From Wolfiporia cocos (lineage: Eukaryota; Basidiomycota; Agaricomycetes; Polyporales; Phaeolaceae), in contig JACCLO010000016.1 in NCBI GenBank assembly GCA_029448655.1, forward strand, positions 124,001 through 188,000: a stretch of 64,000 nt of DNA, written 5' to 3'. Both the position numbers and the translations under genes were made by a program. Shown piece after piece: positions 39,412 to 51,108 of this stretch. The notes under the pieces are model-generated. The model was not told the origin of the DNA. It saw only the letters and a program-made list of their open reading frames with translations, and did no database searches. Within the stretch, counting starts at the first letter, position 1. Every line of letters begins with the position of its first letter.

Positions 39412-41607
39412 ACTTGAGGTTAATGCCCGGTGAAAACTACGGTCAAGCGCCCCCAGGCTGAGCCAGATTGAGCCATGTTTAGACAGTCTCGACCAGGTTC
39501 AGCCATGCTTACTCAACCCAAACCAGCTCAATCTGGCCAAGCCAGCCTCTTCCACCTCACGTACCATAAAAGACAGCAGATGTGCATCAGGCAAGTCACA
39601 TTATTGCGTGTGGCATACGATGTTCTAATGGCTCGGCGTCTCCCGGACATGCCAATGAGCTCATATATACTGCTTTAAGCGCCGCGACTTGTACGTGTGT
39701 TCTCTTCGACCCCCACCACCACCTCTGATATGTATACTACCTCAAACGTCCGCCCATGAGGCTATCCCGGATTCTCACTAAGACGTCACGCAGCAGTATC
39801 TGTAGCGATGAGCACATTGATTCCCCAGTGCCAGAACATGTCGACACGGAGAACGACGTCGAGATGCACGACGCTCGCCCACAGCCAAGTGTCTCCAATG
39901 CTGGTATGTCCTCACTGCAGGCAAATCGTAGTACTCGCATAGTATTTGAGCCCAGCAACAAACTGCCGCAAGGTGAGCGCCCCTGTCTTTGCGATGGTCA
40001 TGATCACACATACCATGTTATCAAAAAAACTGCTGTGGTCGTGTATGGCTCATCAAGAACCCCGGTGCCCCAATAGTGCATTCCAACTGTATTGGAAGGG
40101 TCTAGGGTATGAAGTTACGGATGTATGTTCTTGCCTTATGATCACCTCAGTATACTGACGTACATGATTAGAGCTGGAAGACGAAAGCTAAGGGGCTTCC
40201 TGTGTCGGTATGTAGTCATCGACAGCCTCATGGTCGTGTATATTCACTGAGGTTCATTGCAGTGACATTCGCAGTAAGACGCTGCGGTTCTGGTACGTAC
40301 TCTGTTACATCGCGTCTCTGACAGACAGTATACGTCCATCAGGAATATGCGCCATAACAAATCATGCTACCTCTCCCCTAGTAGGCGGACCCTGTACGCT
40401 AGCGTGTACGGACGTGGATTCGCCTGGATGTGCCTGTCTCGAGCGCTCGAGCGTGTATTGTCGCTTGACGTAATTCTGTCTGATTCTGCTTCTGCCCGTG
40501 TATACCTGATTCTGTCGCTCACTTTCCCTGTTTGAACATGTTTAGACATGATTCTGCCTGCTTTGTATTCGAGCACATTATAAAAATGCATGTCTGCGGC
40601 TGATTCAGTATGGATGAGCCTGGCCATCTACAGGTGAGAAGCATCGACAACTCACAATAAGCCATGCAAAACAGAGCTATGGACCGCTGTGGCTCAGCGC
40701 TACTGAATATGACTGACGAAATCGGAATGGTCGCATCTTCCATGCTCCGCCAGGCGCAGCCAGGTGCAGCCGAGATGTGGAGTGATATGATTCTACTTGG
40801 ATCAGCTTGACGGTGCTTGACCCCGGGGTTAATGTCCCACACGGTTTGCATGGCCTTTTGAAACTCCGCGGTGGCTGAAGCTACTGGTGCAACACTAAGT
40901 CTTGGGCGCTTCAGCGACATGATGGGAACCTCGGAATGGTTCTGACCATTTATTATGAGAGCATGCCATGTATAATATCATGGAGATAGTGCTGAGATGT
41001 AACAAATTGGTACTCCTATAGGAAGGTGTACAGTCAATTAATGTATTTGTACCTGATCACATTGATGGACTGACAGTGCTGGCGGCGACGACCGCGCGTG
41101 TTCGTGACTGGCATAGTCCGGCGATCGACATGGGTGTTGAAACGCTGAACTCCCTCTGGACTGTGGTGGTTATCACTTGAAGTGCATGCTCAAGCTCAGC
41201 TTCATTGTCCTCCTCATCTTCATCAGCCTTTCATTTTTTCCACCTCCTTTCCCTCTCCTTCTCGATGGAATTTCGACAGTTTTCAGTAAGCTCCCGTAAG
41301 CGGAATCCTTCTTGCGGATGGTGACATCAATATTAACTTCGAGTGACATTCAAAATAGGTGCCTGAACGTTGCAGACATGCACAGTTACTTGTTTCTGAA
41401 CGTCTTTGCTTGTGGGCCTAACATATGTGCTACCATATTCTACTTTTCATGAGAATAGATTTTAAACATGAGAGACAAACCATTGCATAACTTATCTATA
41501 AGCTTCAAGGGCTTAGAACAACCCACCGAGCCCAGCCACCCTCCTGCGCTTCAGCCACCGCAGAATCTCAAAGGCCATGCAAACCGTGTGGGACAGTAAC
41601 CTCAAGT
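39412..41607. mobile_element. MULE-like DNA element, 9-bp TSD, inside the PLD1 gene
   Basis: Left end ACTTGAGGTTAATGCCC; right end reversed ACTTGAGGTTACTGTCCC. Flanks are CGTGCGCTG (39403-39411) and CATGCACTG (41608-41616), a 9-bp duplication differing only by two CpG-to-CpA changes. Removing it and one flank restores the PLD1 frame. Nine-base duplications point to the Mutator superfamily. 2,196 bp; no transposase recognised. Confidence 0.8.
40519..40920 (-). other. 133-codon ORF in the MULE-like element, unrecognised
   Basis: MSLKRPRLSVAPVASATAEF... then QKAMQTVWDINPG. The DNA coding residues about 8-32 recurs, inverted, at the right end of the element (41545-41605). It may be part of a carried gene or a second, shorter inverted-repeat unit (about 40818-41607). 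No domain recognised. Confidence 0.3.
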
Positions 41608-42072
41608 CATGCACTGGGTCGTATATTAGGGTGTGGTGAAATAGCACCGGCTAATTAGCAGTGTGTGATTAACATAGGTTAATAACATGTAATTAACAGT
41701 TAAGCAGAAAAGGGCTGGAATTGGAGTGTTAATAACGGTTAATAAGTCACGTGACTATGATAGAGAGTATCCCACAGTCAGTAAACTATGTACATGTGCG
41801 GCAGTCAGTGAAGACTGTAGTCAGGGTAGAGTAGTGTGGTAAGGTGTAATGAGCAGTGGGTGTAGAGTAGACATAGTGGTAAAGTGTGGTGTGTAATTCA
41901 TAGTCCCCTGGGCTGAACACGATAGGGGTTTCGTCACGTGACTATAATATGACTGAGATGCTGTACATGTAATCAATTGATGGGCAGCATTCAATCAAGC
42001 GTTAGAATCATAGCTTGGTGCATGGACTGCAGCTCATAGACGAGAGAGGCCTCAGCATGGGAGCTTTGGCAG

Positions 42073-43143
42073 TGACACAAGCACAACCTTAGACACACAC
42101 CGGGGGAAGGGGGATCGCGTGAAAGCACCTTCCTGGTCCAGGCATCTAAGGCTGAAATGGCCAAGACAAGTCTGAGGTTCGCTCAAGACTGTTGGGCTAT
42201 TATATATCTCTACTACTGTTTGTACATGTTATGGTGTGCGGCCCATAGGGCATTGGCGCTGAGGTAATCTACGTGCTACGTGGTGGCCAGTAAGGGCATC
42301 GGAGTGCGAGCGCTGGTACGGCTAGGGGAGCGCTGGATGTCTATGGCAACGTAGCATGATAGGCCCAATCGGTGGTTCTCGTTGATCGAGGGTTTGCCGG
42401 TAATGGCGGGGTTCTATGTCCGTGATCAGGGCGTCTGTTGTCCGGGTTCCCAAGGACTGGTACTGAGGGGAAGGCATGTGGCGGCCCAGGTTCCCACGTG
42501 CTGGTACTGAAGGATGACGTCTGCCGGGACTGTGGACTGGCCAGTACGGGCCGTGCGTGACGTAGGGTGATCGAGTGTGATCGGCTGTGATCGGTACGTA
42601 GAGCCCTGTGACTGCTAGGATTCTCAGTCGTACAGGTGCTGCCTGAGGTCGGTGTTCCTTGTAGACTAGGGCGGCTGGAGTTTAAGGCCTTCCGTGGGCC
42701 TTTGTCTGTATAGTACATAGTCTGTGCCAGTAATGGCGTAAGTCCATGGCTGGTAATGACTGTGTAGCCGATAATGGCTGTAGTCCGTGGAGATGGGAGG
42801 TGTTGGATTTGGTTGGTTGGGTGGACATAGTCCTAGCCGTGAGTCTGGACAGTCGTGACCTGATGAGGTGTGGTCCAGGTAGCAAGGGGTTGGCTTGGTT
42901 AAGTGCTACTGGGCTCATCGTAGTTGGTCGGGGTCACGTGACTGTTATTGGCTTTATGTTGGACTGGACATGTGGTCGGGGACTAGGGTTCTTAGGCGTG
43001 GCTGGTGATGCTGTTAGCTAGTGCCCATGGTGGTTCATCTGCGGGGCGTGGATCTAGCTGAGGCATCGGGTTTCCAGCCTCGGGGGTGATCTCGATGACC
43101 GGAAAAGGTACTGTGCCTATGAGCTTGAAATTGGCATATGACA
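42073..43143 (-). mobile_element. Solo LTR, TSD GGCAG
   Basis: Plus reading TGACACAAGCAC...GGCATATGACA, 1,071 bp, GGCAG on both sides (42068-42072, 43144-43148). Related to the plus-strand LTR at 43382 but reversed. Confidence 0.87.
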
Positions 43144-43381
43144 GGCAGACATCCTGGAACAGTATGCACCAGATTTTGGTGGAAACACATTATTCGTCAA
43201 GTGTGTCAATGATTACATTCATGCCATGGAGAGTACATATGAAACTGCGGGTCTACCAGTAACTGTAAGCAAATCAGGGGGTTGGTGACACTACTACAGT
43301 TTATCCCTAGCTGCCAGAATTTCCACCATACGCTCCACACACAAAGAATCTACGGGAAATAGCAACAAAAGCAGGAGCAGG

Positions 43382-44311
43382 TGTCACAAGCCAATTTCAA
43401 AGCCTAGTAGAACACCATAGGTTGACACCCCATTCACGCCATAAGCACACTACAGCACTCTACCCGAGCCCAGCTGGAATCCTACGGCAACGCTAGTAGA
43501 AGCCCTCCACTATACAAGACACTACGGGCACTAGCAGGCCACCAGCAGTCTAACCCTAAACTCAGTCCAAGCCCCGGCAGCAAGAACCATACGCTGCCTA
43601 GTCCCTAAACCCTGGAGTCACGAGCCGATCCCTAGAGTCCAACAGGCTACAATAGCACGACGGTACGCCTTATACAACTCAGGCTAAACCATCACCGCAC
43701 CACGCTATACGCCGACTAGAGATACGGTCTACACTGGCACGTGACCCAAAACACCAAACCTAATGCCTCGCGTCCCTACCGCACGGACACTCGCCATTAC
43801 TGGCATAGACACTATACTATACCTCGTACGCACCCTGACCTACGAGTACACCAGGCAGGGATAATAACCCCAGGCTCTGCACGACTGAGAACCCTACCAG
43901 TCACAGAGCGCTATACCCCGATCGTGGCAGACCACGCCCGATCATGGACTTAGAACCCCGCCATTACTGGCGCACCTACGATCGACGAGAACCACTGATC
44001 GAACCCGACCGATTGGCTACACATTTAGATCCGCCCCTTATACGCTACGTCGCCATGGACATCCTCGCATACCAGCGCTCCGATGCCAGTACCGGCCCGT
44101 AGCTCATAGCCAGTTAGATACCAGTACGTAGAGGCCTCTGAGCCGCCGTACACAAACATGTACAAATACTTTAGGAGTATATATGCCAGACAGTCTGAGC
44201 GTAAACCTCAGACTTGTCTTGGCCTTTGACGGCTAGTAGTCCCGGGACCAGGAAGGCGCCTTTGAGCGAGCCCCCTTCCCCCGGTTGAGTGCTAGTTTGT
44301 TGCTTGTGTCA
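43382..44311 (+). mobile_element. Solo LTR, TSD GCAGG
   Basis: TGTCACAAGCC...GCTTGTGTCA, 930 bp, GCAGG on both sides (43377-43381, 44312-44316). TATA-like GTATATATG near 44178, then a GTCTGAG/CTCAGAC stem. Confidence 0.9.
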
Positions 44312-45905
44312 GCAGGAGGCAGAGGAGGAGGGCGAGCTCAACTGGGTGTGGACAGTAGATAGGGCGGTGTCTATTTGACGCTAATTAGCTGTTAATTGGG
44401 CTAATTAGCGTTAATTAGCGTAGGGTCCCCGGGGCGTGGCCCCGGGACCCCCATTTCTTAACCGTTAATAACACCTGTTAATAACACCTCTCCGAGGGCC
44501 AGTGCTAATTAGCTGTTGATTAGACTCGAATCTCTGCTTCACCGCGCCCTATCGTATATCGCCAGTTGCGCGAGTTCGTCTCGCTTCATACGCACTATGC
44601 CCTATCTAATGCCTATCTTCGCAACGTGGAGAGTTTCCTCGCACGAGTACGTTTACTCGCCGCAACGCAACTGCGTACATCCACTCAGAATACCTAAAGG
44701 TTTGCCATACTTCAAATTCTTGAAAGAAGATGTTGGAAGGGCCGACTTTGCACGTCTGCAACGCGAAGCGTTAGAGAATTATTTAATTGGCCTTATTCGC
44801 GCGGTGGTTAGTAGGCGGCATCATCTATCCTTCTGAACGTATTGACGGATCGTAATAGATGTGGCATCCTGCTGCTAACCGTCTGGCGGGGTTCCTTGAG
44901 ATCAGCGCTCTCATGATTTCACTCTCGCAATCGGGTGGTGTTCAGTACAAAGCCGGATTTCTGAGGCTCGATGCTGTTGGCAACAAAGGTAGTTTCGGAA
45001 GGCGAGGCACTTCGTGGAGAGAGCGGAAGTCCCAGAAGTGGTGCTCGGTTCGGGAGAGCTACCTCGTTGTGCATGAGGAGATGGGCGAGGTACTGCAACA
45101 CTCTACCGTTGTCTATGTATGCCGCACTTATGGTCTACCGCTACTCGCACCAGCTTGCTGTATGGGACGTCTTCCTGATCGACTCGGAGTTCAAGATTGA
45201 GCGGCCAACAAGGTACTACCGGCAGGGCCTGAATATGTTCCACCAGTTTGAGGATGACCATGCCGACGACGAGGATGCCCATGCGCATCTAAATGGTCAC
45301 GTTTCGGAGCATGCGTCCGAGCGCCATCACCTCACGTCGACGATCGGCTCTATCAAGAGCCGCATCTCGCGCACGTTGCAGGTGAAGCACCCGCACGCTG
45401 ACGAACATGGGCGGCGCGCACATTCAACAGATGGCCGCGGCGGTGCGAGTACTTCGATCCACCGGACGAGCTCGGCATTCTCGCCCGGTCCATCATCCCC
45501 GGCCACATCCTCGCGCCCGCTAACGCCGATGCTCGACCCATCAACGCATGTCAACCCGCTCCTGAGTCCGGAAGACCACGATGAGCAGCATCAAGAGGCA
45601 CCAGGGGACCACGATGACAAGAGGAAACGGGAGAACGAAGTCTCGAAACATACGTTCTACATTGAGAACTCGCAAATGCGCCTCAAGCTCTTTGCTAAGA
45701 ATGAGGTAAGTCAGACGATGACCTCTTGTTGAACACTACATTAAACGTGAAATCTCAGCGCCAGATGCTTCAGTGGATTGCAGCGCTCGAGAGGGTCGCA
45801 CGCGAGTGTCACTACGTAGGCAAGAACAGGTTCGATAGCTTCGCACCGATACGCTTGAATGTTGCTGCACAGTGGCTTGTCGAATTAATGTGGCGATTCT
45901 CCTGA

Positions 45906-47586
45906 TGCAACAACTTCACCTCTACTACAGGTGGCGGGGACAGAACGCCTGTTATAGCCCATGAAGAGTATATCACTATCTTCGAGCAGTGAAAGATGAG
46001 CGCTGATGAGTCGAGAACATAGTATCGATATATCGATGAACCTAATAAATCATAGGTATCCGGGTTACACTCACCAACGTCTCGATAAGATTGTCCACCT
46101 GATGATGGCATCTCAGTCTGCAGCGATACAACAGCGCAATTACGTGATAGATCTATCACGTCAGCCCTAGTATGTGCCTCGGAACGACAGATGCGATTCT
46201 CAATATCATATCTGCCATGATAGGAAGACTACGAGGACGAGTTCTCGAATTCTTGACGTCATAATGTTGACTTTGTTATGTGACACAGTGTGAATTTGTG
46301 GCAGTATACCTTGAATTGCATACGGTGACCAACTGCCTTCACAGCCCTGAGTTCAGGAACAGAACTTCCATATACGACTGCAATGCTCCACTAGTGATAT
46401 ATTTAACAAAAAGTATAACTATGAGAAGCTGTGACCACTCGCAGCCATCTGATGTGTATTCGCTGTCAAGTATGTCCAGTTTGATGCCATTCACTCTCCC
46501 TGACCACACAATAGTGCACGCCAAGTGGTCTCTCGACGACACATTCATTGCGTTGGCCGTAGCATATCTCTGCCTTCACTGTCGGCGCACCCAAACGCCC
46601 ACAAGTGTGGATCCAAATACTAGGCCTTGGTACTTGATTGCAAAGGTGTCAGGTCCAATATTTGTTGCGACTATCCTGCTCCTTTGAAGTTGCACTGTGG
46701 TGAGTGTGATTTGAGCATTTGATCGAATTTGTAAGCACTACTAAACGACGACCCCAGACAACGACACTCAGCGATATATTTGGATTCAAGACGACCTGGT
46801 TTTAAGTAAATTCGTTGCTACCATGATCCCAAGCTTTACAATGGTCATAGGACTTATTAAATTTTGTGTATTCATAGTGGATGCAATACTTGTAGGTCGC
46901 ACGCTTGTGCACTAAAAGCAACATCTGAAGAACTTTCCCAGATATATCGTCTCTGGAATATTTGCTCGTATATAGTGCTGTGGGCAAATGGGCGCCAAAT
47001 AATATGATCTGATAAGGTGAATGGCTGGCAATTGATGGATATTGAACATTTATAGTTGTGAAGATAAATGGATTTAGTTACAGCCATAGACAAGCAACTC
47101 CTGTCAATTTGGGTTGTGAATTCTTCGCGCTTTTTGAATGAATGCATTTATGTATTATCATGCGTTGCTGATTAAAACATCACAAATTGTACGAGCCAAT
47201 TCTCATGAAATTCCATTTCAGTTTCTTGCGATCAAATTTTAGCGGTGACTTTAGAATAAGCATTTAGTGTCAAGAAACATACCGATCGACTCCTTTTGTT
47301 TGTTGCAATCTGATTTCATGGTCGGTGATCAACTATAATCACTGTATCAGTTGAAAGAAAACTGATCTAGTCTGATCAGCACTATTTATCTGGCTTCAGC
47401 ATTGCTTGAGGGCAACATATGTATTCAAGAAGCTTTAAAACATCTGCACATTGGAAAGTGACCTGTAAGCCATCTCCTGGTTATGGAGCTCATTTGAGGA
47501 TTTTAGCACAAAACTCTATGTCTGACCAAGTGGAGGATGCTTGTTGACCAATGTGATCAGACATTTCATTAATTGATTTCTTGGAG
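45906..47586. other. No recognised gene
   Basis: AT-rich sequence after the PLD1 breakpoint. A 135-codon plus-strand ORF (46280-46687, with MPFTLPDHTIVHAKWSLDD) has somewhat gene-like wording but no domain I know. It could be a host exon or chance. Confidence 0.4.
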
Positions 47587-47945
47587 TGTCACAGATCAAT
47601 CTACTGGAATCAAATAATGTCCCCCCTGGGCTCAAACTCAGGCACTCATGCATTGTAGTCATGATACCTTAGATAGTGCGGTAGCTCATCACATCAACCA
47701 CGTCAGTATTAGGTCACATGGATGTTGCTTACATATGCATACCACAGAACTGTAGTTGGCTGTGCATGGGCCCTTTCAGGGCAGGTAGTTAGCTAGTGGT
47801 GAACCTCATGTATATAGGCATCACCATCTGAGCCTTACAGCTCAGACTTGTTATTCTCAATGTTGGGGGTGTGTCCCCTCTTACTCTGATTGCTCAATTT
47901 GCTAGTCTGGGTGTGCCTTCTGTATAGCAACCTGGGTACATTTTG
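47587..47945 (+). mobile_element. LTR, 3' end unclear
   Basis: Starts TGTCACAGATC. CTTTCAGGGCAGG box, TATA-like CATGTATATAG and stem-loop ATCTGAG/CTCAGA (47828-47851) are present. It fades at GGGTACATTTTG near 47945. Confidence 0.55.
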
Positions 47946-48004
47946 ATACATTTAGTGTAGATACTGTAAGATACATTTTATGGGCATCTACAATGTGTTT
48001 AATT

Positions 48005-48548
48005 GACACAGACGTACCACATTTGTGGGACCGGCCCTGCCGGGGACCCATAACACCTAATGAGCAACAGTGTACTACACCAGTGGTGAACCAGGACCTA
48101 TTGGCAGAGTTGAAAAGGCTCCCCAGGCCAAGGTCAATGTAACGTAGTGGTGTGCATCTGAGAGGCGAGAGAGCCAGAGTGACAGAGGCAAGCACACACA
48201 GAGAGGTGAGATGAAAGGGGCCTCAGCCCATTGTCGAGAATCCCAAAGATGGGGAGTAAGCCCCATCTTGTTGTACATATATACATGAATGTGGTAACTA
48301 CTAGTACCACCCTATAGTACCGGCCTGTGCACAGTAACTAAGGGACCATGTGACTAGCAACACTATGTACCTACATGTGACCATAGTGTGAGTACCTGAG
48401 GTGCACGCTACCCTACAGCGCTAATCAACAAGGTCAGGTGTTCATGATGGGACAAAGGAGTGACAAGGAGGAAATACTGTAAGTAAGGAGTTAGCCCCAC
48501 ACCATACCAGCAAGGGATGTCAGAACACCATGGGGTCATTCTGTGACA
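48005..48548 (-). mobile_element. Solo LTR
   Basis: Plus reading TGACACAGACG...TTCTGTGACA, 544 bp, same type as 49614, 54897 and 60680. Flanks TAATT and TTATA do not match. Confidence 0.7.
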
Positions 48549-48814
48549 TTATATTATGTACACTATGGTTCACATTATATCTATATGTATCTAATATATC
48601 TGGTCACATATAAACACATTGAATTCTCACTGGTAATCATAACTCACACATTGGTAGAGTCCATAGGGAGTATTGTGTGTAGTATAAGTGATCGGAATGT
48701 ACCATAAAAAAGAAAAGCAAAAAACAGAACAATCAACGACTTCCAAAGGTTGTGCATCATATTTCGCCCCACAGTGTCTTATCACTTGGTAGGAGAATTG
48801 TGTCCATTTTGTAT

Positions 48815-50600
48815 TCAATCACATACAATGGACTCTAACAAATCTAATCTAACATAAAACAAGAGTTTTGCCTGTGCATCAGGAACAAGCATCCCATTGG
48901 TTGTTCTGAATGGCAAAGCATGCCTTCCATTAGAAAGTTTCACATCATACATAGCCACAACATGAGCAAGCATTCCCCTCAGCTCACTCATGGCAAAGAA
49001 TACACCAGGACTTAAAAGATGAGTTTGTACACAATGCCATCCCTTAGGATGTGCTGTGCATACCATGCATGATGACCATTCCCAAATGACAAGAATTTAG
49101 GATTCATGCTCATTGCATTAAACTTTGTCAACCTTTCATCAACTTCATGCATATTGAAAAAATGCCATGGGTATAACATTTTTGCATTCACATAGATACC
49201 CTCATCCAGATGTATTCCCCCACTGCAGCTATACCAACGAAGGTTCCTGCAGGGGCAATTGTCCCATCCGAAAATTTGAAGCCCTTGAGCACTTTGTGCT
49301 GAAAAGACACTAATCAAGATTGTTGCACATCAGTCCAAATCAAACACAAGACAGGAAGTGAATGCATGGGTGCTAAGTCCTGTGAGTCTCTGTACTTCTT
49401 GGATGATGTTATCGGACTTTCTCATATTCTCTAAGGCTAATTTCGACCATCATTGCTCTCTTGTGCACTCCTCAACCTCCTCTTCTAGTGTTTGTGCATA
49501 TTGTGGATGAAATACTAGATAATATAGGATGTTATGGAGAACCTGATCGGAATGTTTGCAAGGTGTGTAGTAGCATTCATGCAATGGAGGTTGCATACTT
49601 ACATGACACAGACTTACATGTCTGTGAGACCGGCCTAGCTGGGGATCCTCTATGGCCTACAAGCCATACTGCCAAGGGTGTAGCGCTGAGCCTTCAGGTG
49701 CTGCAGGGGCAACACTTCCTTGGGACCTTAGAAGCCGAGGTGCATCCCAGACAAGCAAGACTAGAGGTAACAAGGAGCGGTGTCAACCAGTGCACACAGA
49801 GAGATGCAAGAGAGGGGCACACGTCCAATAGTTGAGAATCCTAAAGATGGGTCCCCATTGCCATACCTATATACATGCGAGGTAGCATGACCAGTAATGG
49901 TCGCCCTAAAGTAATGGCCTGTGCAGCATAACTAGGGGTGACCATCATGTAACTACCTGTAACACTACTGTAATTAGGTGTGACTGCATCATGTGAGTAC
50001 TGCGTGCCTACCCTCAGGCGCATGTGATGTATCTAACAGGTCAGGTGCTATTACATGAGATGGATAATGAAGAGGGGCGCTAGAAGGGGCAGGGGGCCAT
50101 GCGACTGCAGAAAGTCCTGTAATTACCCTAGGAAGTAGTGGGGCAATGCCACAAAATAAACTGTGACATTACAGCCAATGTTTCATGAATTCACACAAAA
50201 TTGACAAAAAGAATGTGAAGAACCAATGCACACATGGTCAGCTCCTCTCCATGCACTTTGTCCATTAGCTATTGCAACATATCATTCTAAGTATGATAAA
50301 TTAGAAGCCACTGCTTTCCCACTGCTTTCCAAAGATATTCACTCACAGGCTTATCAGTTCAATCACTACCGAGTTCCTCCATCTTTCCAAAGCATTCAAG
50401 GATCAATGGGTGAAGGTATTCAACTTCCTTATCAATGGTGCATGACACATCCCTGATTAAGTGTCCCATAATGCTAGGCCTCATCAGTATGGGATCACAC
50501 AGGTATAATGGGTGAACATACAATTTGAGGGAGCACCCTGATAGCCATTGCCTCCTTCATAACACTGACTGCAGATGTCATGTTAAGCATGCAGTAGCCG
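48815..50600 (-). pseudogene. Cytochrome P450 pseudogene, split by a solo LTR
   Basis: In gene order (right to left): 50600-50169 has worn N-terminal to I-helix sequence (LHPLILECFGKMEELGSD; then ELTMCALVLHILFVNF), with stops. The LTR 49614-50168 intervenes. 49613-49325 carries WSKLALENMRKSDNIIQEVQRL, whose EVQR is the ExxR K-helix motif. 49300-49064 ends NPKFLSFGNGHHA, the heme-binding loop. A 53-bp GT...AG intron (49063-49011) splits the Cys codon (TG^T), after which PGVFFAMSELRGMLAHVVAMYDVKL follows to about 48815. So the heme Cys survives only after splicing. P450s are heme monooxygenases; several stops plus the LTR mean this copy is dead. Confidence 0.85.
49614..50168 (-). mobile_element. 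Solo LTR inside the P450 gene, TSD TTACA
   Basis: Plus reading TGACACAGACTTACATG...AACTGTGACA, 555 bp, TTACA on both sides (49609-49613, 50169-50173). It separates the I-helix and K-helix coding parts of the P450. Confidence 0.93.
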
Positions 50601-50792
50601 TGGTCTTGACTAATAAATATAAGTGATATATGCATACTTCATGTGACAAATATGTACACAAAGGCAAACCAATGAGGGCATGATTGCTCATTCTACACAC
50701 AACTCACAGGATTGTGTCTTGTGCTTTAAACTTAATTCATTCCTCTATAATTCCATGTCCTGGTTGATTAATGTTTCCAATAATGTGTTGAA

Positions 50793-51108
50793 TGTCACAG
50801 TTTATTCTGGGACGTCGCCCTGCTATTTTTTATGGGTTTACAGGACGCCTCAATGGCATACACAGCCCCCTGTCCCTTTAGCACCCTCCCTCGGTGGCTC
50901 ATTCATGTTATATGTAGATAGTCACATGTGCCTGAGGGTAGGTGTGCTACACTCACATGACAATGGTCACACCTAGTTACATCAGCATTACAGGTAGTTA
51001 CAGTCCCGGTCACCCCTAGTTACAGTGCATAGGCCTTTACTTTAGGGTGACCATTACTGGTCACAGCACCTTGCTTGTATATATGTATGGCGATGAGGTC
51101 TTACAACC
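50793..51108 (+). mobile_element. LTR, 3' end missing
   Basis: Starts TGTCACAGTTTATTCTGGG. It has an ACTTTAGGGTGACC box and a TATA-like TGTATATATG near 51075, and is cut at 51109 by the next LTR. 50601-50792 holds nothing recognised. Confidence 0.55.

Larger units (their letters stand above)
41627..44551. mobile_element. hAT-like DNA element, 8-bp TSD TCGTATAT, inside the PLD1 gene
   Basis: Left end TAGGGTGTGGTGAAATAG; right end reversed TAGGGCGCGGTGAAGCAG (14 of 18 match). TCGTATAT flanks it on both sides (41619-41626, 44552-44559), and the 8-bp length is typical of hAT. Subterminal CTAATTAGC and GTTAATAAC motifs repeat at both ends. A perfect GC hairpin (GGGTCCC...GGGACCC) lies about 44424-44452. 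Most of its 2,925 bp is two solo LTRs, so the core is only about 0.9 kb and non-autonomous. Confidence 0.87.
38549..45905 (+). pseudogene. Phospholipase D1 pseudogene (PX and PH regions, catalytic half lost)
   Basis: Encodes the regulatory half of a fungal PLD1/Spo14-type enzyme, which normally makes phosphatidic acid from phosphatidylcholine. The ATG at 38549 opens a Ser/Arg-rich N-terminus (FRRSSISDFRLPPPDTPSG). The frame shifts near 39000-39120 and again near 39373. 39180-39411 starts the PX domain (HRLRIRVSDSLHPLHGHKAVF). Two transposons then intervene, and PX resumes at 44552 (YRQLREF...HTHY) with more frame damage about 44610-44690. From 44695 the exons are clean: introns 44807-44858, 45090-45153 and 45706-45758 are GT...AG and in phase, giving the PH-type region (QSGGVQYKAGFLRL, VWDVFLIDSEFKIERPTRYYRQG, HTFYIENSQMRLKLFAKNE, NRFDSFAPIRLNVAAQWLV). 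The sequence breaks at about 45882 and stops at 45905, before both HKD catalytic motifs. The identification is from remembered family features. Confidence 0.85.

Noticed and set aside
36720..39461. Several ORFs of about 100-130 codons in 36.7-38.5 kb
   Set aside because: They are readings of the foldback arms; similar peptides repeat in both orientations, as expected from inverted repeats.
44360..44452. Helitron 3' end (hairpin near CTAA)
   Set aside because: The 8-bp duplication and matching inverted ends fit a hAT element, and the hairpin-to-CTAA spacing is too short for a Helitron.
45812..46159. 115-codon minus-strand ORF
   Set aside because: It overlaps the last PLD1 exon and has no recognised domain.
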